NCBI RefSeq assembly: GCF_004361065.1
Contig: NZ_SELT01000001.1
Span: forward strand, 278,939 to 342,938
Source: Cognatilysobacter terrigena
GTDB lineage: Bacteria; Pseudomonadota; Gammaproteobacteria; Xanthomonadales; Xanthomonadaceae
Length of the DNA: 64,000 nucleotides
Reading direction: 5' to 3'
Position 1 is the first letter of the stretch. Each line of letters begins with the position of its first letter. Below are positions 9,327 through 21,826 of the stretch, piece by piece. The position numbers and the translations under genes are program-made. The notes beneath the pieces were generated by a model, which did no database searches, was not told where the DNA came from, and saw nothing but the letters and a program-made list of their open reading frames with translations.

Positions 9327-10388
9327 TCAGTCCTCGAACAGGCGGTTGAGCAGGGTGCGGACGGGTGCGGGAATGCCGAGCGATACGAGATCGTTGCGGG
9401 CCACCCACGCCGCGGCATCGTCGTCCGCAACGCGCGTCGCCGCTTGGATGCGATGCACGCGCGGCCGCAAGGTCAGATGGTAGTGCGAGAAGCCGTGCGC
9501 GACGTCGTCGAGCCACATCAGCGCATCGCCACGCAGCGGTTGCGAGGCCAGCCACGCGTCCGCAGCGGCCTCATCCTCGAACTGCGGAAGCGACCAGAGT
9601 GATGCCCAGACGCCGGTCGCGTCGCGTCGACGCAACAGCACGCGGCCGTCGGCATCGCGCAGCACGAGCACGACGGCCTGGCGCTGCGGCAGCACTTTCG
9701 CCGGGCGCGGCGTCGGCAGTTCGTCCTGGCGGCCTTCGATGCGCGCGACGCAGTCGTCCTGCAGCGGGCAGATGACGCACGCCGGACGGCGCGGCGTGCA
9801 GAGCGTCGCGCCGAAATCCATCTGCGCCTGCGTGTAGTCGGCGAGTCGATCGTCCGGGAGGCCCGCTTCGGCGACGTGCGCGTTCGCGAACTGCCACAGC
9901 ACGCGTTCGACCTTCGGCGCGCCCGGCCAGCCCTCGACGCCGTGGTAGCGCGCGAGTACGCGCTTGACGTTGCCGTCGAGGATCGCGTGCCGGTCGTTCC
10001 ACGCCTGCGCCGCGATCGCCGCGGCGGTGCTTCGACCGATGCCCGGCAGCGCGGCAAGCGCTTCGACGTCGCGTCGCAGTTCGCCGCCGTGCCGCTCCAT
10101 GCACAGCCGCGCGGCGGCATGCAGGTTTCGGGCGCGTGTGTAGTAGCCGAGGCCGGACCACAGCGCGAGCACGCGGTCGAGCGGTGCGTCGGCGAGATCG
10201 CGCAGCGTCGGCAGTGCGTCGACGAAGCGATGGAAGTAGGGGATGACGGTCGCGACCTGCGTTTGCTGCAGCATCACTTCCGACAGCCAGACGCGATACG
10301 GCGTGCGCGGGTGCTGCCAGGGAAGGTCGTGGCGGCCGTTGACATCGAACCACGCGAGCAGGCGCGCGGCGAACCCCTCATTCGCCAT
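9327..10388 (-). CDS. mutY: Adenine DNA glycosylase MutY
   Basis: A 353-residue base-excision enzyme that removes adenine opposite 8-oxoguanine. Glu37 ([12 protein letters not shown]) and Asp138 ([10 protein letters not shown]) fall exactly at the E. coli catalytic positions. The helix-hairpin-helix is [12 protein letters not shown]. The [4Fe-4S] loop is Cys197-x6-Cys204-x2-Cys207-x5-Cys213. A C-terminal NUDIX-like domain (about 235-345) would read 8-oxoG. The first 11 bases overlap the end of the AsmA-like gene, and its stop is one base from yggX, placing it third in the ftsY operon. Confidence 0.97.
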   Translation of the reverse strand: MANEGFAARLLAWFDVNGRHDLPWQHPRTPYRVWLSEVMLQQTQVATVIPYFHRFVDALPTLRDLADAPLDRVLALWSGLGYYTRARNLHAAARLCMERHGGELRRDVEALAALPGIGRSTAAAIAAQAWNDRHAILDGNVKRVLARYHGVEGWPGAPKVERVLWQFANAHVAEAGLPDDRLADYTQAQMDFGATLCTPRRPACVICPLQDDCVARIEGRQDELPTPRPAKVLPQRQAVVLVLRDADGRVLLRRRDATGVWASLWSLPQFEDEAAADAWLASQPLRGDALMWLDDVAHGFSHYHLTLRPRVHRIQAATRVADDDAAAWVARNDLVSLGIPAPVRTLLNRLFED

Positions 10389-11645
10389 CGGAAAACTCGA
10401 CCTCGACGCCGTCCATCGTCACGCCCGGGAACTCGAGACGCGGCGTCGACACGCGTCCTACGAGCGGCGGCAGCGGCGTGCCTTTGGACGAGGCATCGAG
10501 CCACGCCAGCACGCGCGGCGTTCTGAAACGTCCGTCGAACGTCGTTGAGCCCGACGCGAGATGCAGGGCTGCTTCACCGGAGAAGTCGATCGGCCCCGTG
10601 TACGCAAGGCGCATCGGCAGCGGGCCACGCGGACGATGCAATGGCGCGGGAAGCTCGGGCCACGCCGACGGCCACTTCGCGATCGTGCCCGCCATGTCGA
10701 GCGACAGCGCGTTCGTCCAGTCGAGACGTCCCGACGCGGTGAGATCGGGAATCGCGTCGCCTTGACGCAACGCCAGCCCGAACGGCGCGAGATGCACGCC
10801 TTGCGCATAGGTGGCGCGGCCGCCGATGCCGAGGCGGAACGGCAGCGTCGTCGTTGGGGAGACATAGCGTGCGCGTGCGCCCATCGCGAGCCGGTCGACG
10901 GCGATGCCATGCGACAGGTCGGGCACGCCGCGCAGCACCAGGTCCATCGGCAGCGACCAGTCGGGGCGTTGCACTGTCACCTTGCCCGCGACCCCGAGGC
11001 CCGTGGGCATTTCCGGTTGCGACAGCGTTGCTGCCACGTCGAACGGCACGCGCGTGGAGCCGGCCACCATGCGGCCGCGAAGCGTCCCGCGAACGATGCG
11101 ATGCGGCGCGAGTTTCGGAACGTAGACTTCAAGCCTGTCGATGATCCAGCCGTCGCCGGTGACGACGCCCTTCGTCGCGACGAAACCGTCGGTGAGCGTG
11201 GGCGTGGGGCGTTGCGGCGTCGGCGGACGCGTCGCGAGCCAGCGTTGCAGCGCACCGATGTCGAGCTGCGGATGATCGAGTTCGATGCGATGCACGACGA
11301 CGTCCGCGCCGCGCGACCTGATCGTCGACATCGGAACGGAGAGCGCGATGCGGTCCGCGCGCAGGACGGGCGTGGCGTCGCCGTCGCGTTGCGCGGTCAC
11401 GTCACGCAGGACGAGCCGCGGCGTGTCGCCGAGTGTGTATTCGCTGACACCCTTGGCGGTGATGCGCAGGCCGAGCGCGCGGCTCGCCTGCGAAAGCACC
11501 AGCGAGGCGACCTGCTGCGGCCGCGACGCCCATCGGGCGAGTCCGGCGAGCAGCACGATGACGACCAGAAGCGCGATCCACCACGCGCGACGGCGCGACC
11601 GCGCGGGCGCGGCGGATGGCGTCGGCTCGGCCGGCGCGGCGTCCG

Positions 11646-11649
<4 letters not shown>
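10378..11649 (-). CDS. AsmA-like inner-membrane-anchored protein
   Basis: A 423-residue protein with a short basic N terminus (SRRRAW), one membrane helix (about residues 22-42, WWIALLVVIVLLAGLARW) and a long periplasmic part of beta-type repeats (RADRIALSVPMSTI, DVVVHRIELDHPQLD, GRLDWTNALSLD). This layout is that of AsmA/TamB-type lipid-transport or outer-membrane-assembly proteins, but no signature motif proves membership. It overlaps ftsY by four bases (ATGA) and mutY by eleven. Confidence 0.6.
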
Positions 11650-12971
<1,322 letters not shown>

Positions 12972-13036
12972 CGGCAGGCGTCGGAATTGGGGGAAAATGG
13001 GCGCGACATGCTAGCACCGGCCCCCACGACGCCCCG

Positions 13037-14160
<1,124 letters not shown>

Positions 14161-14180
14161 CGTCAACCCCGAGGAAACAC

Positions 14181-15105
<925 letters not shown>

Positions 15106-15106
<1 letters not shown>

Positions 15107-16845
15107 TGCGTCCAGTTCTGCACGTCTTCGCTGCTGTTGTTCTGTCGCTCGTCGTCGCCATGCCGACGGCCGCGAAAACCCCAGCAGCGAAGACGGCGAC
15201 GACGGCTGCGCACGCATCGCATCCGCCGGGTGCCGCGATCGCGAGCGCCCACGCGCTGGCCACGGATGCCGGGCTCGAAATGCTGCGCAAGGGCGGCAAT
15301 GCATTCGATGCCGCGGTCGCGGTGTCGGGGGTGCTCTCCGTCGTCGAGCCGGTGAGCTCGGGCATCGGCGGTGGCGGCTTCTTCCTGCTGCACGATGCGA
15401 AGACCGGTCGCGATGTGTTCGTCGACGCGCGCGAAACCGCGCCCGAGTCGGCGACGCCGGCCTCGTTCCTCGACGCGAAGGGCGATCTCGACCGCGACCG
15501 CGCGCAGAACGGGCCGTGGTCGGCCGGCATCCCGGGCTTGCCCGCGGCGCTCGTCCACATCGCGAAGAAGTACGGAAAGCTTCCGCTCACGACCACGCTC
15601 GCGCCCGCCATCCGCATCGCGCGCGACGGCTTCCCCGTGTATGAGCGCCTCGAGAAGGGCTACGCCAGCCGTCGCACGGTGATGGAGCGCTACCGTGGCA
15701 CGCGTGCGGTGTTCCTCGCCGACGGCGATCCGCCGAAGGTCGGCGAAACGTTCAAGCAGCCCGAACTCGCGCACACGCTCGAACTGATCGCGAGCAAGGG
15801 TTTCGACGGCTTCTATCGTGGCGAGACCGCGACGAAGCTGCTCGCGGCGGTCAAGGAAGAGGGCGGCCGCTGGACGCCGAACGAACTCGCCGGATACCGC
15901 GTGCGCGAACGCACGCCGCTAAAGTTCGACTATCGCGGCTGGCACATCACCACCGCGCCGCCGCCGTCGTCCGGTGGCGTCGCGCTCGCGGAGATCCTGC
16001 AGACCGTCTCCGGCTGGGACCTGCAGAAGCTCGACCCCGCACATCGCACGCACATCCTCACCGAGGCGATGCGCCGCGCGTACCGCGACCGCACGATCTA
16101 TCTCGGCGATCCGGACTTCGTGAAGGTGCCGATGTCGCGCCTGATGTCGCCGGACTACGCGGCGGGCCTGCGCGCCACGATCCACCCGGACAAGGCGACG
16201 CCGAGCGAGCTGCTGCCGGGCCAGCCCGCGCCGCTGGAAGACGACGAGACCACGCATTACTCGATCATCGACGCGCAGGGAAACCTCGTGTCGACGACGC
16301 AGACGGTCAACCTCACCTACGGTTCGGGCATGGTCGCGACGGGCACGGGCGTGCTGCTCAACAACGAGATGGACGACTTCGCGCTGAAGCCGGGCACGGC
16401 GAACGCATTCGGCGTGATGGGCTTCGAGGCGAACGCACCCAAGCCCGGCAAGCGCATGCTGAGTTCGATGACGCCGAGCTTCATGGAGTCGAAGGACAAG
16501 CTGGTCGTGATCGGCGCGCCGGGCGGCAGCCGCATCATCACCGAGGTGCTCATCGGCATCCTGGGTTATGACGCTGGTCTGTCGGCGCAGCAGGTCGCAG
16601 CGCTGCCGCGCATCCACCACCAATGGCTGCCGGACTTGATCTCCGCCGAGGCGGGTGCGCTCGATGCGCAGACGGTGACCGCACTGGAGGCCATGGGCCA
16701 CAAGGTCAACGCCGCCGAGGCGAATTGGGGCAACCTGCAGACGGTCGCGTGGGACAAGCGCGCGAACACGCTGGAAGGCGGCACCGATCCGCGCAATCCC
16801 ATGGGCAAGGCGGCCGTCGATACCGCGCCGCGCGCCGCGCACTGA
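15106..16845 (+). CDS. ggt: Gamma-glutamyltransferase (glutathione hydrolase)
   Basis: A 579-residue N-terminal-nucleophile hydrolase that releases or transfers the gamma-glutamyl group of glutathione. An export signal (VLHVFAAVVLSLVVAMPTAA, cleavage about residue 23) predicts a periplasmic enzyme. Family motifs are KGGNAFDAAVAV, SSGIGGGGFFLL, and the autoprocessing site DDETTHYSIID with nucleophile Thr382, then STTQTVNLTYGSGMV. Processing at Thr382 would give subunits of about 380 and 200 residues. The TGATG junction with the ferredoxin suggests coupled translation. Confidence 0.93.
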
Positions 16846-16869
16846 CCCGAAACCCCGCAAGGACGACGC

Positions 16870-17358
16870 ATGGCGCTCGAACGGCTTCCGAACGCACCGA
16901 CCGATTTCGACTTCGTGATCGGCGACTGGCGCGTCACCCATCGCCGGCTCAAGGATCGGCTCGCGAACTGCACCGAGTGGGTGGAGTTCGACGGCGAGAT
17001 GTCGACACGGCACGTGCTCGGCGGCTTCGGCAATGTCGAGGACAACCGGCTGATGTTTCCCGAGGGCGAGTTCCGCGCGGTCGCGCTGCGCTCGTACGAC
17101 GCATCGGCGGGCACGTGGTCGATCTGGTGGCTTGACGGTCGTTTCCCGGGTCGCGTCGACGTGCCCGTCGTCGGGCGCTTCGAGAACGGCGTCGGTACGT
17201 TCTTCGCCAAGGACACGTTCGGCGACATGCCGATCACGATCCGCTTCATCTGGTCGACGTCGGACGTCGACACGTTGCGCTGGGAGCAGGCGTTCTCCGC
17301 CGACGACGGCCGCACGTGGGAAACCAACTGGACGATGGACTTCCGTCGCCGCGCCTGA
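16870..17358 (+). CDS. DUF1579-like hypothetical protein
   Basis: A 162-residue soluble protein with a beta-rich pattern: [96 protein letters not shown]. The FxxGxW opening and repeated Trp-containing strands resemble DUF1579 and related 'calycin-like' proteins; I infer membership from pattern only. Function unknown. It starts 24 bases after ggt. Confidence 0.65.
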   Translation: MALERLPNAPTDFDFVIGDWRVTHRRLKDRLANCTEWVEFDGEMSTRHVLGGFGNVEDNRLMFPEGEFRAVALRSYDASAGTWSIWWLDGRFPGRVDVPVVGRFENGVGTFFAKDTFGDMPITIRFIWSTSDVDTLRWEQAFSADDGRTWETNWTMDFRRRA

Positions 17359-17440
17359 CGCGGGCGGTTCCGCGCACGCGACGGGCGGGCGTTCGCCTCC
17401 AAGCGGCCGTGGAATCATGGCGCTTTCCGGAGGACTGCAG

Positions 17441-17830
17441 ATGGACCCGTACAACAGCGTCGCCACGCCGCCGCCGCATTCGAACGGCGCGCTCACCCTC
17501 AACGACCAGATGGTCACCACCGCGTTCGAACTGCCCGGGCTGCGCGTCGTGCGCAACCTCGGCGTGGTGCGCGGCATCACCGTGCGCTCGCGCTCGGTCG
17601 TCGGCAACTTCCTCGGCGGCCTGCAGACGATCTTCGGCGGCAACATCACCATCTACACGCAGCTCTGCGAGCAGGCGCGAATGGAGACGTACCGCGACAT
17701 GATGGTGCACGCGCGACAACTCGGCGCCAACGCGATCATCGCCGTGCGCTACGACGCCACCGAGCTGATGGCGGGGCTGACCGAGGTGCTGTGCTACGGC
17801 ACGGCCGTCGTCGTCGAGCCCGAGCACTGA
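17441..17830 (+). CDS. YbjQ family (UPF0145) protein
   Basis: A 129-residue protein of the YbjQ/UPF0145 'putative heavy-metal-binding' family. The domain (about 24-125) shows [29 protein letters not shown], then the helix [28 protein letters not shown] and the strand [11 protein letters not shown]. The biochemical role of the family is unsettled. GGAGGA at 17429-17434 fixes ATG 17441. Confidence 0.85.
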   Translation: MDPYNSVATPPPHSNGALTLNDQMVTTAFELPGLRVVRNLGVVRGITVRSRSVVGNFLGGLQTIFGGNITIYTQLCEQARMETYRDMMVHARQLGANAIIAVRYDATELMAGLTEVLCYGTAVVVEPEH

Positions 17831-17871
17831 CATTCACCGCCCGTGAGACGGCCGCGCGCCAAGCTCGCGGC

Positions 17872-18495
17872 ATGTCCACCGGCCAGCCCTCCCTGTTCGA
17901 CACCGGCGACGTCGTCCTGTTCGACGACGCCGAAGGCGGCATCCGCTATCGGCCGCGCCTGGTCGATACCGGCACGGCCGCGCGCTGGTTCGAGGAACTC
18001 GTGCGCGATGTCGAATGGCGGTCGCTGCAGCGCGAGATGTACGAACGCACGGTGGACGTGCCGCGACTGATCGGGTCGTATCCGCTGGATTCGGCGGCGC
18101 TCCCCGCAACGCTGCACGAAGTGCTGGCAGCGGTCCGCAGCGTCGTCGACGCACCGTTCGATACGGTCGGCTGCAATCTCTACCGCGACGGCCGGGACAG
18201 CGTCGCGCCGCACAACGACACCCTGCATGCGCTGATGCCGCGCCAGCCGATCGCGCTGGTTTCGCTGGGCGACGTGCGCGACATGGTGATCACGCCGAAG
18301 CCCGGCACGCGCGGCCGACGCATTCGTCTACCGCTCGAGCCGGGCAGCCTGCTCGTCATGAGCCATGCGTCGCAGTCGACGCACGATCACGGCATTCCGA
18401 AAACGCGCGACAAGGTCGGCCCGCGCATCAGCCTCGCGTTCCGCGCGCGGCAACCCGGCGGCGATCTGCTAAGGGGCTATCGTCCCGCCGGCTGA
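17872..18495 (+). CDS. AlkB-like 2-oxoglutarate/Fe(II) dioxygenase
   Basis: A 207-residue AlkB-family protein. The iron ligands are His114 and Asp116 (APHNDTLHA) and His173 (STHDHGIPK); Arg185 and Arg191 (GPRISLAFR) would bind 2-oxoglutarate. The N-terminal part (WFEELVRDVEWRSLQREMY) resembles ALKBH2-like DNA-repair members, so removal of alkyl lesions from DNA is likely but not shown. ATG 17872 was chosen because the earlier in-frame codon lies inside the YbjQ gene. Confidence 0.88.
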   Translation: MSTGQPSLFDTGDVVLFDDAEGGIRYRPRLVDTGTAARWFEELVRDVEWRSLQREMYERTVDVPRLIGSYPLDSAALPATLHEVLAAVRSVVDAPFDTVGCNLYRDGRDSVAPHNDTLHALMPRQPIALVSLGDVRDMVITPKPGTRGRRIRLPLEPGSLLVMSHASQSTHDHGIPKTRDKVGPRISLAFRARQPGGDLLRGYRPAG

Positions 18496-18496
18496 C

Positions 18497-19342
18497 TCAA
18501 CCGATGAAGCTGCCGCCGTTGACGTGGATGAACTGCCCGGTGATGTAGCTGCTGTCCTCGCTCGCCAGGAAGACGTACGCCGGGCCGAGTTCGCTCGGCT
18601 GACCCGGCCGGCCCATCGGCGTGTCCTTCCCGAATTCGCGCTGTGCCTTCGCGTCATAGGTCGACGTGATCAGCGGCGTCCAGATCGGGCCGGGCGCGAC
18701 GCCATTGACGCGGATGCCGCGCTTCACCAAGTTCTTCGCGAGCGAATAGGTGAACGTCTCGATCGCGCCCTTGGTCGATGCGTAGTCGAGCAGGTGCTCG
18801 CTGCCGCGGAAGGACGTCACCGAACCGGTATTGATGATGACGTCGCCGGCTTCGAGATGCTCCAACGCGAAGCGCGTGATGAAGAAGAACGGATAGACAT
18901 TGTTCTCGAACGTCGTCCTGAGCTGCTTCGCGCTGACGTCCTCCAGCCGATCCTGCGAGACGTGGTCGGCGAGGTTGTTGACCAGGATGTTGAGCCCGCC
19001 CAGTTTCGCGACCGTCTGCTCCACGGCCCAGCGGCAGCGTGATTCGCTGCGTGCGTCCCCGCGCAGCAGCAGGCAGCGGCGCCCTTCGGCCGTCACCAGG
19101 CGTTCGGTGTCCCGCGCATCCTCGTCTTCCGACAGATAGAGGATCGCGACGTCCGCGCCTTCGCGGGCGAAGTGCACCGCCACGGCGCGACCGATGCCGC
19201 TGTCGCCGCCGGTGACCAGCGCGACCTTGCCTTCGAGCTTGCCGCTGCCGCGATACGTGGCTCGGATCGTTTCCGGCTGCTTGCGCATCGCGCGCTGGTG
19301 GCCCGGTCGGTTGATCGCGTTTGCGGATTTGCGTGCGGCCAT
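18497..19342 (-). CDS. SDR family oxidoreductase (YghA/YdaD-like)
   Basis: A 281-residue classical-type short-chain dehydrogenase with an N-terminal extension of about 35 residues, as in the general-stress YghA/YdaD group. The NAD(P) site is VTGGDSGIGRAVA (43-55). The catalytic residues are Ser174/Ser177 region, Tyr187 and Lys191 (YASTK). NNLAD replaces the usual NNAG. Substrate is unknown. It converges with the AlkB-like gene, their stops one base apart. Confidence 0.88.
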   Translation of the reverse strand: MAARKSANAINRPGHQRAMRKQPETIRATYRGSGKLEGKVALVTGGDSGIGRAVAVHFAREGADVAILYLSEDEDARDTERLVTAEGRRCLLLRGDARSESRCRWAVEQTVAKLGGLNILVNNLADHVSQDRLEDVSAKQLRTTFENNVYPFFFITRFALEHLEAGDVIINTGSVTSFRGSEHLLDYASTKGAIETFTYSLAKNLVKRGIRVNGVAPGPIWTPLITSTYDAKAQREFGKDTPMGRPGQPSELGPAYVFLASEDSSYITGQFIHVNGGSFIG

Positions 19343-19431
19343 GGTCGGTCTCCTTCGATGCGCGATCGTCGGCGGCCGGCCGTGGCCGCGGCATGAAGCG
19401 GTCGTCGCATCGGCCCGCCTAGACTCGCGAC

Positions 19432-19981
19432 ATGACGGATCCCATTCCTTCTACGGTCGCCGGCGGTCATCGACTGTTCTTCGCGTTGTGGCCCGATGAC
19501 GAAACCCGCGCCGCGCTCGAGCGCGCCGTGGCGAGCGTCGCGATGTTCCGTGGCGCCGGGCGGCGCACGTCGCCCAGCAAGTACCACCTCACGCTGCATT
19601 TCCTCGGCGGTTGGGCGACGCGGCCGGACGACGTGGCCGATCGCGCGCGCCGCGGCCGCGAACGTCGACGCGCGCGCGTTCCATCTCGTGCTGGACCGTG
19701 CCGGTGGATTTCCCGGCGCGCGTGTCGGGTGGCTCGCGCCTGCGGGCAACTCCGGGCTCGACGCGCTGTGGTGCGCGTTGCGGCACGCGTTGGACGACGC
19801 GGGCATCGAGCATCGCGACCACGCAAAGTTCTCGCCGCACGTCACGGTGCTGCGTGGCGTCGCCGGTCGCTTGCCCGAGACACCGATCGAGCCGGTGTCG
19901 TGGCCGGTGACGGACTTCGTGCTGGTGTACGGCTTCGACGGACGCTACGAAATCCTCGAACGCTGGCCGCTGCGCGCCTGA
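19432..19981 (+). pseudogene. thpR: RNA 2',3'-cyclic phosphodiesterase ThpR, frameshifted
   Basis: Two adjoining frames together make one ThpR (LigT-like) protein. Frame one (ATG 19432 to about 19650) gives HRLFFALWPDDETR and the first HxTL motif, YHLTLHFLGG. The reading then must move to the next frame, which gives ANVDARAFHLVLDRAGGFP and the second HxT motif, FSPHVTVLRGV, stopping at 19981. The joint length of about 183 residues fits the family. The switch falls in the CG-dinucleotide run at 19642-19650, so loss of one CG pair (or a sequencing error) would explain it. As written, the gene is broken. Confidence 0.8.
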
Positions 19982-20024
19982 GCGTTCACCTCGTGAACGC
20001 GCCGCGCATGCAGCCTTGGGGCGC

Positions 20025-20762
20025 ATGACGGAGCATCTGCATATCGGTTGCGCGGGCTGGAGCGTCCCCGGCGCGCACGCGGCGCATTTTCCCGAGGACG
20101 GCACGCATCTTGCGCGCTATGCGCGGCGCTTCAACATGGTCGAGATCAATTCGTCGTTCTATCGACCGCATCAGCCGAAGACGTATGCGAAGTGGGCCGC
20201 CTGCGTGCCGGACAACTTCCGCTTCGCGGTGAAATTTCCGCGCGCGGGAACACACGACGCGCGGCTGCACGAAGCCGAGCCGATCATCGAGAGCTTCGCG
20301 TCGCAGGTGCACGAACTGGGCGACCGGCTGGGTCCGGTCCTCGTGCAGCTGCCGCCGAGCCTCGCGTTCGAGCGCGATGTGGCCGAAGTATTTTTCGATG
20401 CGATGCGCCAGCACTTCGACGGGCCGCTCGTCTGCGAGCCGCGCCATCCGACATGGTTCACGCCGGCGGGCGACGCGTTGTGGAAGCGATTCGACGTGGC
20501 GCGCGTCGCGGCCGATCCCGCGCGTGTACCCGAGGCGGCGATCGCCGGCGGTGCCGGGCCGGTGCGCTACTGGCGGCTGCACGGCGCGCCACGCGTCTAC
20601 TACGACGCCTACGGCGACGAAGGCCTGCGCCCGTGGGCCGGCGATATCCGCGCCGCACGCGAAGCGGGCCTCGATTGCTGGGCGGTCATGGACAACACCG
20701 CGCTCGGCCACGCGACGCTCGACGCGATGCGGCTCGAAGCGATGCTCGCCGACGTGCGCTAG
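20025..20762 (+). CDS. DUF72 family protein (YecE-like)
   Basis: A 245-residue DUF72 protein with a TIM-barrel-like pattern: HIGCAGWSVPG, YARRFNMVEINSSFYRPHQPKTYAKWA, FRFAVKFPR, LGPVLVQLPPSLAF, LVCEPRHPTWF, YWRLHGAPR and CWAVMDNTALGHA. The family resembles metal-dependent endonuclease-type barrels, but its activity is not known. ATG 20025 is preferred to the TTG nine bases earlier. Confidence 0.85.
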   Translation: MTEHLHIGCAGWSVPGAHAAHFPEDGTHLARYARRFNMVEINSSFYRPHQPKTYAKWAACVPDNFRFAVKFPRAGTHDARLHEAEPIIESFASQVHELGDRLGPVLVQLPPSLAFERDVAEVFFDAMRQHFDGPLVCEPRHPTWFTPAGDALWKRFDVARVAADPARVPEAAIAGGAGPVRYWRLHGAPRVYYDAYGDEGLRPWAGDIRAAREAGLDCWAVMDNTALGHATLDAMRLEAMLADVR

Positions 20763-20765
20763 CGG

Positions 20766-21791
20766 TCAGTCCTGCAGCTTCGCGCCGCAGCCGCGGTACG
20801 TCGTGCCACCGACGTCGAGCGTGACGGTCGCCTCGAACGCCTGTCCGCTCATGCCATCACGGCAGCGCTCGTTCTTCACCGTCATGCGGATTGCACGGCC
20901 CGTGCTGTCGATGCCGGTGTACCCGTCCGCTGCGGGCTTGAGCGGCGCGGTCACATGCGTCTGTCCGTAGTCGAGCAGCGCATCGAGTCGTGGCGGGGTG
21001 CCCGCGATTTCGGCCGTCCAGCCCGGTTCGTTGCCGACGGCGCGGAACGTCGCGCCGCGAAGCACGGCCTGGTTCCACGGCGACACCTGCGACGCCTGCA
21101 CGCAGTCGCGTGCGGGTTCGCCGGCGAGCGTCAGCGTGCCGGTCGCGCCTTTCGTCCAGAACTCGTTGCCGCGGGCGTCCGCGTAGCGCGCGCCCGATGC
21201 CGAACGCGCGAGCGGCAGCGTGACCGATGCGCCGTTGTAGGCGAGCCGCACCTGCTTGGGCGCATCGTCGAAGCGCGACATGACGCCCAGGTCGCCGCAT
21301 TCCCAGTGCGCGACGGGTCCGGTCGGCGGCGCGGCGACGGCGTCGCTTGCGGCTGCACGCCGCATGCGGACTTCGACACTGTTGCCGCCCGGCATGACGC
21401 CGACGGGCGCGGGCGTCTCGAACCAGCGCTGGCCGTCCGGACCGATCAGCGTGGCGCGCACCGCGTAGCCGGCAGGGTGCGGCGTCGACGGCACGGGCAG
21501 TTCGAACGGGTAGGGCGCGCCGGCGACATCGCGCAACGTCTTCGACCCGACCGACGCGCCGGATTCCGCACCGAGCAGGTCGACCTGCAGCGACGCGCCG
21601 GGCGGCATCTTGATGCGCTCGAGGTACGTGGCGACGCCGCGAACCGGCGCGTTGGACGTACTCGCGACCGGTGCGGCCGGCGGCGCGGCGTCGGGCGCCG
21701 CGGCGCTCGCAGGCTGCGGAGGTTGTTTTCCGGAACAGGCCGCGACGAACGAGGCGACGGCGGCAACGAGCACGGCGGATCGGACGGTCAT
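20766..21791 (-). CDS. Three-domain envelope lipoprotein (YbaY + MliC + COG3650-like)
   Basis: A 341-residue lipoprotein (signal MTVRSAVLVAAVASFVAAC; Cys19). After a Pro/Ala linker three regions can be told apart. About 50-140 is YbaY-like (VRGVATYLERIKMPPGASLQVDLLG, PYPFELPVP). About 163-235 is MliC-like (WECGD, VTLPLARSASGARYAD, GNEFWTKGATGTLTL, CVQA), the fold of lysozyme inhibitors. About 245-340 resembles COG3650 (FRAVGNEPGWTAEI, MTVKNERCRDGMSG). A role in guarding the cell wall from lysozyme is plausible by homology only. Confidence 0.65.
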   Translation of the reverse strand: MTVRSAVLVAAVASFVAACSGKQPPQPASAAAPDAAPPAAPVASTSNAPVRGVATYLERIKMPPGASLQVDLLGAESGASVGSKTLRDVAGAPYPFELPVPSTPHPAGYAVRATLIGPDGQRWFETPAPVGVMPGGNSVEVRMRRAAASDAVAAPPTGPVAHWECGDLGVMSRFDDAPKQVRLAYNGASVTLPLARSASGARYADARGNEFWTKGATGTLTLAGEPARDCVQASQVSPWNQAVLRGATFRAVGNEPGWTAEIAGTPPRLDALLDYGQTHVTAPLKPAADGYTGIDSTGRAIRMTVKNERCRDGMSGQAFEATVTLDVGGTTYRGCGAKLQD

Positions 21792-21826
21792 GCCTTCAGC
21801 CTGCCAGCCGTCGCGTTCGTCCGGTG

